Positions 27,202 to 35,871 of a DNA stretch of 64,000 bases are shown here, in pieces (position 1 is the stretch's first letter; each line of letters opens with the position of its first letter). The stretch lies in assembly GCF_008930665.1 (NCBI RefSeq), contig NZ_PQMG01000002.1, forward strand, positions 62,001 through 126,000, given 5' to 3'. The notes under the pieces are model-generated. The model made no database searches. It saw only the letters and a program-made list of their open reading frames with translations, and had not been told where the DNA came from. A program made the position numbers and the translations under genes. This DNA comes from Corynebacterium sp. 74A (GTDB taxonomy: Bacteria; Actinomycetota; Actinomycetes; Mycobacteriales; Mycobacteriaceae).

Positions 27202-27480
27202 ATGGCACATACCACCGTCGAGCTCGACGGCGAGGACTACAGTTTCGACTGGCCCGCCGACACCACGTTGTTGAGCGCCATGCTCGATGCCGGCATCCCG
27301 GCACCCCACTCCTGCACGATGGGCCAATGCGGGGCCTGCCAATGCACGCTCGAAGGCGGGGAATCGCATATGGACAACAACGCCGTGCTCGATGACTATG
27401 ACGTGGCCGATGATCAGCGTCTCGCCTGCCAAACTAAACGCGACTCCGAAGGCCCCTACGAGGTCAGTTATCTCTTCTAG
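27202..27480 (+). CDS. [2Fe-2S] plant-type ferredoxin
   Basis: A 92-residue soluble ferredoxin. Cluster ligands are Cys38, Cys43, Cys46 and Cys76 (C-x4-C-x2-C-x29-C), with an extra Cys48. The closing pattern DDQRLACQTKR is typical of the ferredoxin domains attached to oxygenase reductases, but here the domain stands alone. The start has an AGGGGA site. It lies 12 bases after the HIT gene. Its TAG stop overlaps the stop of the convergent phoS gene within one CTAG. No reductase or oxygenase is adjacent; it could serve the Rieske oxygenase at 10012-11454, which lacks its own ferredoxin. Confidence 0.88.
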   Translation: MAHTTVELDGEDYSFDWPADTTLLSAMLDAGIPAPHSCTMGQCGACQCTLEGGESHMDNNAVLDDYDVADDQRLACQTKRDSEGPYEVSYLF

Positions 27481-28871
27481 GCGTCGGGATCAGGGGTGCG
27501 GGGCAGGCGCACGCTAAAGACGGCGCCGCGCCCCTCGGCGGTGTCGAGGCTGATCTGCCCCTGGTGGGCGTCGACAAGCGAAGAGACGATCGCCAAACCG
27601 AGCCCGCTGCCGCCCGAGGCGCGGGACCGAGACGTATCGGCGCGATAAAAACGCTCGAATACATGCTGGGCGTCGTGCTCATTCATCCCTGGGCCACAAT
27701 CGGCCACAATGATCTCCACCTGCTCGGGGGTGGACTGCACCCGCACCGTGATGGGTTCGGCGCCGTGAGCACGGGCATTATTGAGAAGATTCACCAGCAC
27801 CTGCCGGATCTTATCGACATCCACCGTCGCCCGCGCGGGGCCTGAGGCCGCCACGGTGATCTCGGCGTCACGATAGTCGCCAACCACCCGCTGACACAGC
27901 TCCACGAGGTCTGTGTCCTGCAGGTTCAAAGTCATGCCCTCCGCTCGGGCGAGGGCCAGCAGCCCCTCCACCAACTCGCTCATGCGGTCGGCCTCTTCCC
28001 GCACCTTCGCCACAACCCGATCCGGGTCATTCATCGCCCCCGATTGATAGAGCTCCGCATAGCCGCGCACGCTGGTCAGCGGGGTGCGCAGCTCATGCGA
28101 GGCATCGCCAACGAAGCGGCGCATCTGCTCTTCCTTGTCCTGGGCGGCGGTGAGCGAGGACTGCAACTGCTCCAGCATGGTGTTCATCGCGGCGCCGACC
28201 TTGCCCACCTCCGTGGAGTGGGAGGTGTACTGCACACGCCGATCGAGATCGCCGCCGGTGATGGCCTCTGCGGTATCGGCCACATTGCGCAGCGGCTGCA
28301 AAGAACGATGCACCACCACCGCGGCGATACCAGCCGCTGCCAGCAGCACCATCACGCCAATGCCCCATTGCGCGGTGCGCAAATTCCGCAGCAGCCGCTC
28401 CTCGTCCGCCACCGAGCGCGCCACCACTGTGATACTGCGATTATCGCCGATCGCCACCACCCGCCACTTCGATTCATCTGCCGAACCAGGCGAGGCGCCC
28501 ACGGTAAAGGGGCCTTCCCCGATGCGCACCATGGACAAATCGGGGGAGGAATTCGAATCGTTATAGCGCACCGAGGTGCCATCGCTAAAGATCTGCTCCA
28601 CATAGAAGCTCGAAGGCGGGCGGGGCTGGGTGGATTGGGAGGAATAGAGCTCGCTATTGCTGGCCCAGCCGCTCGCGGCACCCACCAGCTGGCCATCTAC
28701 CTCGTTATAGGCGAAATTCCGCATGATCGAATTCACCGCGGTGGCGCTGGCGATCATGCCCACCCCCATGATGGCGACCACAATGAGCACCACAGACACC
28801 CGTAAGGGCAGGCGCTGGGGACGACGCCACCAGCGGGGCTGATTCTCCTCGGCGGAATAGGCGGAAGCCAT
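27477..28871 (-). CDS. phoS: Sensor histidine kinase, PhoS-like
   Basis: A 464-residue membrane kinase. Helices at about residues 23-47 and 165-190 flank an extracellular sensor domain, followed by a HAMP domain, the H-box SHELRTPLTSVRGYAELY, N-box NLLNNARAH and ATP-lid boxes ADCGPGMN and GSGLGLAIV. It pairs with the response regulator encoded immediately upstream. The call PhoS (phosphate starvation in C. glutamicum) rests on the neighbourhood: purD and HIT on one side, pqo on the other. The coding sequence contains one copy of the recurring word (27567-27579), reading SLVDA. Confidence 0.78.
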   Translation of the reverse strand: MASAYSAEENQPRWWRRPQRLPLRVSVVLIVVAIMGVGMIASATAVNSIMRNFAYNEVDGQLVGAASGWASNSELYSSQSTQPRPPSSFYVEQIFSDGTSVRYNDSNSSPDLSMVRIGEGPFTVGASPGSADESKWRVVAIGDNRSITVVARSVADEERLLRNLRTAQWGIGVMVLLAAAGIAAVVVHRSLQPLRNVADTAEAITGGDLDRRVQYTSHSTEVGKVGAAMNTMLEQLQSSLTAAQDKEEQMRRFVGDASHELRTPLTSVRGYAELYQSGAMNDPDRVVAKVREEADRMSELVEGLLALARAEGMTLNLQDTDLVELCQRVVGDYRDAEITVAASGPARATVDVDKIRQVLVNLLNNARAHGAEPITVRVQSTPEQVEIIVADCGPGMNEHDAQHVFERFYRADTSRSRASGGSGLGLAIVSSLVDAHQGQISLDTAEGRGAVFSVRLPRTPDPDA

Positions 28872-28877
28872 GGGCTA

Positions 28878-29588
28878 TTAATCCTTCGGAACGCGCAGAA
28901 TATAGCCGACGCCGCGGACAGTGTGGATCAGGTGCGGCTCGGTGGTATCGAGTTTGCGGCGCAGATAGGAGATATAGGATTCCACCACATTGCCATCGCC
29001 GCCGAAATCGTAGTTCCACACGGCGTCGAGGATCTGGGCCTTCGACAGCACGATCTCGGCATTGTCCATGAGATAGTGCAGCACGTTGTATTCGGTGGGA
29101 GAAAGCTCCACGACCTCGCCGGCTTTGCGCACCTCGTGGGTGTTATCGTCCAGCTCGAGATCGGCGTAGCGCAGCACCGGCCGCTGCCCGGCGCGCCCTC
29201 CAGGCTCTGCGGGCTGGCTGCTCTGGGAGCGACGCAGGATCACCCGCAGCCGCGTGACCACCTCCTCCAAGGAGAAAGGCTTGGTCACATAGTCATCGGC
29301 ACCGAGGGTTAGCCCACGGATCTTATCGGGTACCTCATCCTTCGCGGTGAGGAAGAGCACTGGGGCGTCATTGCCTTGGGCGCGGATAGTCGATAGCAGC
29401 TCGAAGCCGTCCATATGCGGCATCATCACATCAAGGATGAAGGCATCCACCTGCTCGGTTTTGAGCTTCTCCAGCGCTACCGGCCCAGAGTAGGCGGTGA
29501 CCACGGTGAAGCCTTGGAACTTCAGCGATACGTCGAGCAATTCGACGATGTTCGGTTCATCGTCCACAACCATCACTGTCACACTCAT
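28878..29588 (-). CDS. phoR: Response regulator, OmpR/PhoB family (PhoR-like)
   Basis: A 236-residue regulator with a receiver domain (acidic DD at 9-10, phospho-acceptor Asp53 in ILDVMMPHMD, Thr in FLTAKD, Lys in YVTKPF) and a C-terminal winged-helix domain ending SYISYLRRKLDTTEPHLIHT. It should bind direct repeats in target promoters when phosphorylated by the kinase encoded 6 bases downstream. In C. glutamicum the homologue PhoR activates phosphate-starvation genes; identity here is by neighbourhood. Confidence 0.8.
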   Translation of the reverse strand: MSVTVMVVDDEPNIVELLDVSLKFQGFTVVTAYSGPVALEKLKTEQVDAFILDVMMPHMDGFELLSTIRAQGNDAPVLFLTAKDEVPDKIRGLTLGADDYVTKPFSLEEVVTRLRVILRRSQSSQPAEPGGRAGQRPVLRYADLELDDNTHEVRKAGEVVELSPTEYNVLHYLMDNAEIVLSKAQILDAVWNYDFGGDGNVVESYISYLRRKLDTTEPHLIHTVRGVGYILRVPKD

Positions 29589-29673
29589 GGCTTCTATTCT
29601 GCCCTAGCCTTTCGCCATGGTTGAAGTGGAGGTTGCCGCTGGGGTGGCCGGGGGCTGCACTCGAGGCCCACCG

Positions 29674-29705
29674 GCCCCTGCCTTGCAGCGCGAGAAGGCA
29701 GGGGC
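29674..29705 (-). terminator. Terminator after pqo
   Basis: GCCCCTGCCTT (29674-29684) pairs with AAGGCAGGGGC (29695-29705), loop 10 bases. It lies 24 bases beyond the pqo stop on the minus strand. Confidence 0.7.
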
Positions 29706-29728
29706 GCGGGGCCGGGGCGGAGAGGTGC

Positions 29729-31477
29729 TTAGAGGTGCTTGACGCTGGGGCCGATATTGCGCAGGTTGGCGCGAGCCAAGTTCACCATGCGCCCCACGCC
29801 GCCACCGAAGACGGTGCGGGTAGCCGCCTTGGAGAAGCCCAACAGCATGTCCATGGTGATGTTCGGCGGGATGGACAGCGCGTTCGGATCGGTGACCACA
29901 TCGATGAGCACGGGGCCGTCATAGGCTAGGGCCTCGGCCAGCTTGGGCTGTACATCCTGCGGATCTTCGATGCGCACGTGCTTGATGCCGATGGCCTCGG
30001 CGATCGCGGCGTAGTTCACACCCTCATGGTCGGTGTCGCTTTCCGGCAGCCCCTGCACGAGCATTTCCAGCTTGACCATGCCGAGAGAGGAGTTATTAAA
30101 CACCACCGTCTTGATCGGCAGGTTGTGCAGCTTCACGGTCAAAAGCTCGCCCATGAGCATGCCGAGACCGCCATCACCGGACATGGAGATCACCTGGCGC
30201 TCGCGGTCGGCGGCCTGGGCGCCGAGGGCCTGCGGCAAGGCGTTGGCCATGGTGCCGTGGCGGAAAGAGCCGAGCAGCGTGCGCTCACCCATGGGGTTGT
30301 TGATGTAGCGGGCGGCCCACACATTGCACATACCGGTGTCCACGGTGAACACGGCGTTATCATCCGCCAGTTCATCGAGGACATCGGCCACATACTCGGG
30401 ATGAATGGGCTTCAATTCCTCCACACCCGTGGTGTAGGCATCCACGATGTCATTGAGCTTGGTGTAGTGCTCCTTGAGCATCTTGTCGAGGAAGCTGCGA
30501 TCCTTCTTTTCCTCCACATGCTCCAAGATATTTTCAATGGTGGCCTTCACATCGCCCACCACCGGGTAGTGCACCGTGGTGCGGCGGCCAATGTTTTCGC
30601 CCTTGATATCCACCTGAGCCACGTTCTTCTTCGGCAGGAAGTCATCGTAGGGGAAGTCGGTGCCCAAGAGAATGAGCAGCTCGGCCTTATCGCAGGCATC
30701 GTGGCAGGCGCCATAGCCCAGCAGACCAGACATACCCACGTCATAGCTATTGCCGTGCTGGATATACATTTTGCCGCCGAGGGCGTGACCGATCGGGGCC
30801 TTCACCTTTTCCGCGAGGGCAAATACCTCCTCGCGGGCGTCGGCGCAGCCGGCACCGCAGAACAGCGTCACCGTATCGGCCTCATTAATGGCCTCCACCA
30901 GCCGAGCGGCATCCGTGGGGTTCGGGTACACCACGGAGCGCTTGGAGGTGACCGCGGAGTCCAGCCAGCGCGTGTCCTCTACCTCTTGGGTGGAGACATC
31001 GCCGGGAATAATCAGCACAGACACACCCTTGCCGGCCAAGGTGGACTGCACGGCGTGATGCGTAATGCGGGCGCCCTGATCGCCGCTGAAGACGGTCTCG
31101 CAGTAGCCGGAGGCCTGGCGGAAAATCTCGGCCGGCTTGGTCTCTTGGAAGAAGTTGGACCCGATCTGGGCCGCAGGGATGTGCGAGGCCAAAGCCAGCA
31201 CCTTCGCCCCATTGCGGTGGGCATCCATCAGCCCCTGAATGAAGTGGGTATTACCCGGGCCGCAGGAGGCGGCGCACACGGCGAGCTCACCAGTAACGAG
31301 GGATTCGGCCCCGGCAGCAAACGCTGCGGCCTCCTCATTGCGTACGTGCACCCATTCAATGCTGGACGAGGACACGGCGTCCACGATGGGGTTCAAGCTA
31401 TCGCCGACGATGCCAAACATGCGCTTGACACCGAGATCTTCCAAGTATTTCACCAATACCTGTGCGTATGAAGCCAT
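29729..31477 (-). CDS. pqo: Pyruvate:quinone oxidoreductase (pyruvate dehydrogenase, quinone)
   Basis: A 582-residue ThDP- and FAD-dependent enzyme that decarboxylates pyruvate oxidatively to acetate and passes electrons to menaquinone at the membrane. The ThDP pyrimidine domain includes VRNEEAAAFAAGAESLVTGE, the FAD domain lies in the middle, and the ThDP-Mg motif is GDGGLGMLMGELLTVKLHNL with NNSSLG. The C-terminal region after residue 540 corresponds to the lipid-activation segment of PoxB. ATG at 31477 has a good AAGGAGAA site. Placement next to phoRS is as in C. glutamicum. Confidence 0.92.
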   Translation of the reverse strand: MASYAQVLVKYLEDLGVKRMFGIVGDSLNPIVDAVSSSSIEWVHVRNEEAAAFAAGAESLVTGELAVCAASCGPGNTHFIQGLMDAHRNGAKVLALASHIPAAQIGSNFFQETKPAEIFRQASGYCETVFSGDQGARITHHAVQSTLAGKGVSVLIIPGDVSTQEVEDTRWLDSAVTSKRSVVYPNPTDAARLVEAINEADTVTLFCGAGCADAREEVFALAEKVKAPIGHALGGKMYIQHGNSYDVGMSGLLGYGACHDACDKAELLILLGTDFPYDDFLPKKNVAQVDIKGENIGRRTTVHYPVVGDVKATIENILEHVEEKKDRSFLDKMLKEHYTKLNDIVDAYTTGVEELKPIHPEYVADVLDELADDNAVFTVDTGMCNVWAARYINNPMGERTLLGSFRHGTMANALPQALGAQAADRERQVISMSGDGGLGMLMGELLTVKLHNLPIKTVVFNNSSLGMVKLEMLVQGLPESDTDHEGVNYAAIAEAIGIKHVRIEDPQDVQPKLAEALAYDGPVLIDVVTDPNALSIPPNITMDMLLGFSKAATRTVFGGGVGRMVNLARANLRNIGPSVKHL

Positions 31478-31860
31478 GACTATTCTCCTTATAGGTTTCT
31501 GTGCGGGGATTATTGGGGGCCGCTGAGCGTGCAGCGCAGCTGCAGTAGGGCCTCCACCCCGCTCTACTGTGCCCCTTTCCCGCGCCCCGCGCTAGGGCCC
31601 CGCCCGCGCCCAGCGGACCCACCGGCCCAGATTCTCGGCTGTGTGCTGGTTTTTTATTCCTTGCCGTGCCGCTGATCACACATCCGAGCTGCCGGCGGGC
31701 TGCGGCGGCGCGGTGGTCTGCGCACCGGCTAGGGACTGCGCAGCACAGAGCGCTTGTTATTCTGAGCCTTGGCACTCACTTAGTACCGGAAAGCTATCTG
31801 TTTTCGCGGAATGGGCGAAAAGCCCCCGGCACCTAATTTTTCGTAGAGGACACACGCATC
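31478..31860. other. Divergent pqo/transporter promoter region
   Basis: About 380 bases with no supported gene. It must carry promoters in both directions. I saw no clear regulator box. Confidence 0.45.
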
Positions 31861-33177
31861 ATGGGCACTCGCCGCACCACATCGCGCACCGATTCCACCA
31901 CTGTCTTCTGTTGGGGGCTCTGGGACTGGGGATCGGCCGCCTTCAACGCTGTGCTCGTCACCTTCATCTTCGGGGTGTATCTCACCGACTCGGTGGGCCA
32001 GACGCTCAGCGGATCCACCCCAGCATCGTCCTATTTGGGCTGGGCAATCGCGCTCGCTGGGGTGGCCATTGCCCTGCTGGCTCCCATTGTGGGGCGCCGG
32101 AACGATGTGCGCGGCACGCGTCGACGCGCTCTGCTGTTGTGGTCAGCAGTGACAGTGGCGCTCATGGCCAGCTTGGCTTTTATCCGCAATGATCACCCCA
32201 TCTATTTCTGGGTGGGCATCACCATCATGGGTCTGGCAAGCATTACGTTCCAGTTCGCGGAGGTCAATTACTTTGCGCAGCTGGGGCAGGTCTCCACCAA
32301 GGCGAATGTGGGACGAGTATCCGCCTTCGGCTGGTCCATGGGCTATTTCGGCGGTATCGTGCTGCTGCTCATCTGCTTCTTCGGGTTTATCTCCGGCGAT
32401 GGCGGGCTGCTGAGGCTACCCACCGAGGGCGGCTTCAACGTGCGTATGGTGGCACTACTCGCGGCCGCCTGGTTTGGGGCCTTCGCGCTTCCCACCTTGC
32501 TGCGCGTCCCTGAGATCGAGCCACAGCCTGAGGCGCACACACCGCGCGGGGTGGTGGATTCTTATAAGGACCTCGGCCGGGTGATCGCCCAGCTGTGGCG
32601 CAGCGACCGTCGAGCGGTCTTTTTCCTCATCGCCTCCGCGGTCTTTCGCGATGGGCTCGCCGCCGTCTTCTCCTTCGGAGCGGTCCTCGCCGTCACGGTG
32701 TATGGATTGGGCGCAGACGACGTCATCCTCTTCGGTATCGCCGCCAATGTGATCTCCGCACTCGGGGCCTTAGGCGCCGGCTGGCTGGACGATCGCTTCG
32801 GCCCGAAGCCGGTGATTCTCGCATCGCTGGGGCTGATGGTGCTCGATGGGATCGCCCTCTTCTTCGCTGAGGGACCTCGCGCCTTCTGGATTCTCGGGCT
32901 GATCCTGTGCTTCTTTGTCGGCCCCGCCCAAAGCGCATCGCGGTCCTTTTTGCAGCGGCTGAGCCCCGCTGGCCGCAATGGGCAAATGTATGGTCTCTAC
33001 GCCACCACCGGGCGCGCCATCAGCTGGCTCGCCCCCGCCCTCTTCGCGCTGTTCGTGGCTCTGTCCGGCAGCGATCGCGCGGGCGTATTGGGCATCGTGG
33101 TCGTACTCGCCGCCGGGGCGCTGCTCCTGCTACCGGTACGCCAACCCGAGTTGGACCACAGCAGCCAGCCCGCCTAG
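31861..33177 (+). CDS. MFS transporter, UMF1 (Atg22-like) family
   Basis: A 438-residue membrane protein with about 12 helices. The N-terminal CWGLWDWGSAAFNAVLVTFI is the family mark of UMF1/Atg22-like transporters, followed by the loop GRRNDVRGTRRR and the helix ITFQFAEVNYFAQL. A second-half loop DDRFGPKP is also typical. Yeast Atg22 exports amino acids from the vacuole; bacterial substrates are unknown. The start ATG at 31861 follows AGAGGACACACGC. A large bidirectional hairpin separates it from ddh. Confidence 0.75.
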   Translation: MGTRRTTSRTDSTTVFCWGLWDWGSAAFNAVLVTFIFGVYLTDSVGQTLSGSTPASSYLGWAIALAGVAIALLAPIVGRRNDVRGTRRRALLLWSAVTVALMASLAFIRNDHPIYFWVGITIMGLASITFQFAEVNYFAQLGQVSTKANVGRVSAFGWSMGYFGGIVLLLICFFGFISGDGGLLRLPTEGGFNVRMVALLAAAWFGAFALPTLLRVPEIEPQPEAHTPRGVVDSYKDLGRVIAQLWRSDRRAVFFLIASAVFRDGLAAVFSFGAVLAVTVYGLGADDVILFGIAANVISALGALGAGWLDDRFGPKPVILASLGLMVLDGIALFFAEGPRAFWILGLILCFFVGPAQSASRSFLQRLSPAGRNGQMYGLYATTGRAISWLAPALFALFVALSGSDRAGVLGIVVVLAAGALLLLPVRQPELDHSSQPA

Positions 33178-33204
33178 CGGCGCTATAAGCCCCAGCGCAG
33201 AAAA

Positions 33205-33261
33205 ACCGGAGCCTCACGCTATCTCGAGGGGAATAGACACCTCGGAATAGCGGGCTCCGGT
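33205..33261. terminator. Bidirectional terminator between the UMF1 transporter and ddh
   Basis: Outer arms ACCGGAGCC and GGCTCCGGT enclose inner pairs CGCTAT/ATAGCG and CGAGG/CCTCG. It lies between convergent genes; a run of five A precedes it, giving T-run termination on the minus strand. Confidence 0.75.
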
Positions 33262-33316
33262 GATTGCATGTGCATACGGCCTGAGAGCAGGCCGCATGCT
33301 GAGCTATGCTCGCGGT

Positions 33317-34261
33317 TTAGACCTGAGCGATGAGCTCCTCCAGCGGGGTGGCGGAGAGCAGGTAGGGGGCGACCTCAAGCACGGTGAACGCGCCGGTCTT
33401 GCCCTGCTCAGCCAAGCGGTGTGCAGCGCGGCCATAGGCCACCATCACACCACCGGTGAAGTCGGGGTTACGCTCCAGCTGCAGCTTGTATTCCACAAGG
33501 TGCTCGGAGAAACCGGCGTGACCGTGGCTGATCACATAACCGCCGTGCGGCATGCCGGTGTGCTCGGCATCGAAGGTGGCCTCATCAATGAAGTTCACCT
33601 CTACCTCGTAGCCGACGAAGTAATCCGGCATGGTGCGGATCTCTTCCTCAATACGTGCGTGCTCGGACTCGTCTGCAACGACCCAGCACTGACGCTTGTG
33701 CACGGCCTCAACCTGCTCGCCATTGCGGGCCTTCTCCAGCACCTCGGCGTCCGGCAGGGTGTACTGCACAGCCTTCTTCACGCCCTCGATACGACGCAGC
33801 GCATCGGAGTGGCCTTGGGACAGGCCCGGGCCCCAGAAGGTGGACTGCTGGCCATTGATGAAGGAGCCAGCCATCACACGGTTGAGGGAGAACATACCCG
33901 GATCCCAGCCGGTAGAAACGACGGCGACGTTCTCGCCCTGCTTCGCAGCAGCATCCATATCGCGGTAGTGGCGCGGGATGTCGTGGTGGTTGTCATAGGT
34001 GTCCACCGTGGTGAAGTGCTCAGCGAACTTCACGGCCTGCTCGGGGATATCGGTAGCGGAACCGACGCACAGGAACAGCACATCGATCTGATCCTTGTAG
34101 TCCTCCACCTTGTCCACGGGGAAGACTGGGGTGTCGGTATCGAGGCTATCGCGGCGGGTGAAGATTCCGGCCAGCTCCATGTCGGGCTGATCGTTGATGA
34201 TCTTCTCCACGCTCTTACCAAGGTTTCCGTAGCCGACGATGCCGGCGCGTACAGTGCTCAT
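33317..34261 (-). CDS. ddh: meso-Diaminopimelate D-dehydrogenase
   Basis: A 314-residue NADPH-dependent enzyme that makes meso-diaminopimelate in one step from tetrahydrodipicolinate, giving lysine and the peptidoglycan cross-link. The N-terminal STVRAGIVGYGNLGKSVEKI holds the GxGxxG nucleotide-binding turn. Further marks are VFLCVGSATDIPEQ-like strand (LFLCVGSATDIPEQA), STGWDPGMFSLNRVMA and FWGPGLSQGHSDALRRI. The ATG at 34261 has GGAGAGACA upstream; a longer frame lacks family support. Ddh is characteristic of Corynebacterium and few other bacteria, supporting the organism assignment. Confidence 0.95.
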   Translation of the reverse strand: MSTVRAGIVGYGNLGKSVEKIINDQPDMELAGIFTRRDSLDTDTPVFPVDKVEDYKDQIDVLFLCVGSATDIPEQAVKFAEHFTTVDTYDNHHDIPRHYRDMDAAAKQGENVAVVSTGWDPGMFSLNRVMAGSFINGQQSTFWGPGLSQGHSDALRRIEGVKKAVQYTLPDAEVLEKARNGEQVEAVHKRQCWVVADESEHARIEEEIRTMPDYFVGYEVEVNFIDEATFDAEHTGMPHGGYVISHGHAGFSEHLVEYKLQLERNPDFTGGVMVAYGRAAHRLAEQGKTGAFTVLEVAPYLLSATPLEELIAQV

Positions 34262-34423
34262 TGTCTCTCCTTCAATAGTTTGACTTCTTGAGATAAGCAC
34301 ACGCTACATGGATTCCGGCGCTCTGCCCACTTTTTCTCCGTGCCACTATCCTCTAGCTGCAAGAATTTCCCTGTTCACCTATAGAAAAGGGGTCTAGAGT
34401 GGTGAGCTATTTCACATTTTTTC

Positions 34424-34436
34424 GCTTATCGACGCC
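34424..34436 (+). repeat. Intergenic copy of the recurring word GCTTATCGACGCC
   Basis: An exact 13-mer, between ddh and the formate/nitrite channel gene, preceded by TTC and followed by ACCCTGCCGCCCCA, nearly the same context as at 22474. Confidence 0.6.
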
Positions 34437-34471
34437 ACCCTGCCGCCCCACACACCCCGAAAACGAGAACT

Positions 34472-34506
34472 AGGCCCCTCACTCACGAATGAAGGAACAG
34501 GGGCCT
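34472..34506 (-). terminator. Terminator after the FocA-type gene
   Basis: AGGCCCCT (34472-34479) pairs with AGGGGCCT (34499-34506); the inner part TCA/TGA adds pairs. It lies 23 bases past the stop. Confidence 0.65.
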
Positions 34507-34528
34507 CGGGTGTAGCTGCCGCGACAGA

Positions 34529-35311
34529 TTAAGAGCGAGGGTGGCTAAGCATCAGCCCGATAAAGAGACCGGCGCCACCGATGAGATTGCCGACGGTAGC
34601 CCACAGGATGTTGTACACCATCCCGCCGAGGCCATAATCCGCCCCGGCGAGCAGACCGGCCGGCATGTAGAACATATTGGCCACGCAGTGCTCGAAGCCA
34701 AGGAGCACGAAGAGCATGATCGGGAACCAGATGCCGAAGAGCTTGCCCACGGTGTGGCGGGCGGCCGTGGCCATGAGCACGGCGGCACAGACGAGAACGT
34801 TACAGAGGATGCCCTTGACCACGATGCTGCCCGCGCCAGCGTGAGCCTTCTTATCGGTGAGCGTGAGCAGGAAGTCGGTCATCTGAGCGTCGAAAAGCCC
34901 AGATTTAATAGCGGCCGCAGCGATAGCGAAGGCGCCGACGAAGTTGAAGAGATAGACGATGCCCCAGTTGCGGAGCATGGCACCCCACGAGAAACGGCCG
35001 CGCAGCGGTCCGGCCGCCATCATGGTGTTCGAGGTAAAGAGCTCCATCCCGAGGAGCACGATCGCCATCAGGCCAACGGGGAATACCGCCGAACCCAAGA
35101 AGCGCAGCAGCCCGATGCTATCGGTCTCCGACTGCGGGGCGGCGAGAATGACATTGCCCACGGCCCCGAGGCTAATGGCGGCGCCGGCGAAGAAACCCAG
35201 AATGATCAGCGATACCAACGGCTTGGCTGCCTTGGCTTTGCCCGAGGCTAGCGTGGCATCCACGACCTCGACGGGGGTGGCAGTAGGTGCTGGTGCAACG
35301 GCAGTGGACAT
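34529..35311 (-). CDS. Formate/nitrite transporter (FocA/NirC) family channel
   Basis: A 260-residue membrane protein with six helices, as in the aquaporin-like pentameric FNT channels. The gating His is in LGFEHCVANMFYMP (Omega-loop/TM5 region), and the GMELFTSNTMM motif around residues 87-97 is the family mark before helix 3. It could carry formate, nitrite, acetate or hydrosulfide; neighbours give no hint. The N-terminal 20 residues are Ala/Pro/Thr-rich and extra to the family. Confidence 0.85.
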   Translation of the reverse strand: MSTAVAPAPTATPVEVVDATLASGKAKAAKPLVSLIILGFFAGAAISLGAVGNVILAAPQSETDSIGLLRFLGSAVFPVGLMAIVLLGMELFTSNTMMAAGPLRGRFSWGAMLRNWGIVYLFNFVGAFAIAAAAIKSGLFDAQMTDFLLTLTDKKAHAGAGSIVVKGILCNVLVCAAVLMATAARHTVGKLFGIWFPIMLFVLLGFEHCVANMFYMPAGLLAGADYGLGGMVYNILWATVGNLIGGAGLFIGLMLSHPRS

Positions 35312-35410
35312 GCGGGAACAACCCCTTCATAGTCGTGGACAATAGGCGATAAAACAACACTGACCACGCCCGTGACCATGCACGGCACGTTCGCAGCCGT
35401 AGACATTCTA

Positions 35411-35435
35411 TTTTCCTAGGCTACTCTCAGGAAAA
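35411..35435 (-). promoter_or_regulatory. Inverted repeat upstream of the FNT channel gene
   Basis: TTTTCCT and AGGAAAA are 11 bases apart; a further CTCAGGAA copy follows at about 35445. It lies 100 bases before the start codon, a possible operator. No known consensus matches. Confidence 0.35.
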
Positions 35436-35471
35436 CCAGCAGGTACTCAGGAACCCCACCCGCACACGATT

Positions 35472-35512
35472 GAAGGCCAGCTGCGAACGTGACGCGCTCA
35501 CACCTGGCCTTC
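35472..35512 (-). terminator. Terminator after tRNA-Thr
   Basis: GAAGGCCAG (35472-35480) pairs with CTGGCCTTC (35504-35512), 7 bases beyond the 3' end of the tRNA on the minus strand. Confidence 0.7.
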
Positions 35513-35518
35513 AGGTTG

Positions 35519-35591
35519 AGCTGGAGACGAGACTTGAACTCGCAACCTACGGTTTACAAGACCGTTGCGCTACCGATTGCGCCACTCCAGC
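35519..35591 (-). tRNA. tRNA-Thr (anticodon TGT)
   Basis: A 73-base cloverleaf. The acceptor stem is GCTGGAG/CTCCAGC, the D-arm GCGC...GCGC, the anticodon stem ACGGT/ACCGT with loop CTTGTAA, and the T-arm GCGAG-TTCAAGT-CTCGT with the T-loop in order. The anticodon TGT reads ACA (Thr). CCA is not encoded. Confidence 0.95.
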
Positions 35592-35871
35592 ACATACATA
35601 CACCGCCTGTATAGGCAGCGAGGTACGAGGCACAATATTACAGTCCAGCGGCCGGGATTTCCAAGCCAGAACCGCCGCGAGGTGGCGTCGTCACGCTACC
35701 GCGGACGGGCGCGTGTCTAGGGCTCCACAAAAGTAGGGCGTGCGCAGTCTATATGCGCCAGATGCCCAGGCGCGTTAGACTGCCAATCTGCGCAGTACAA
35801 CGCCTGAATTTCCGGATTCCGCCTCGCCGGCGGACGGCTGTGCGCGCTCTCCCCTATCATTCGCCACCAGA

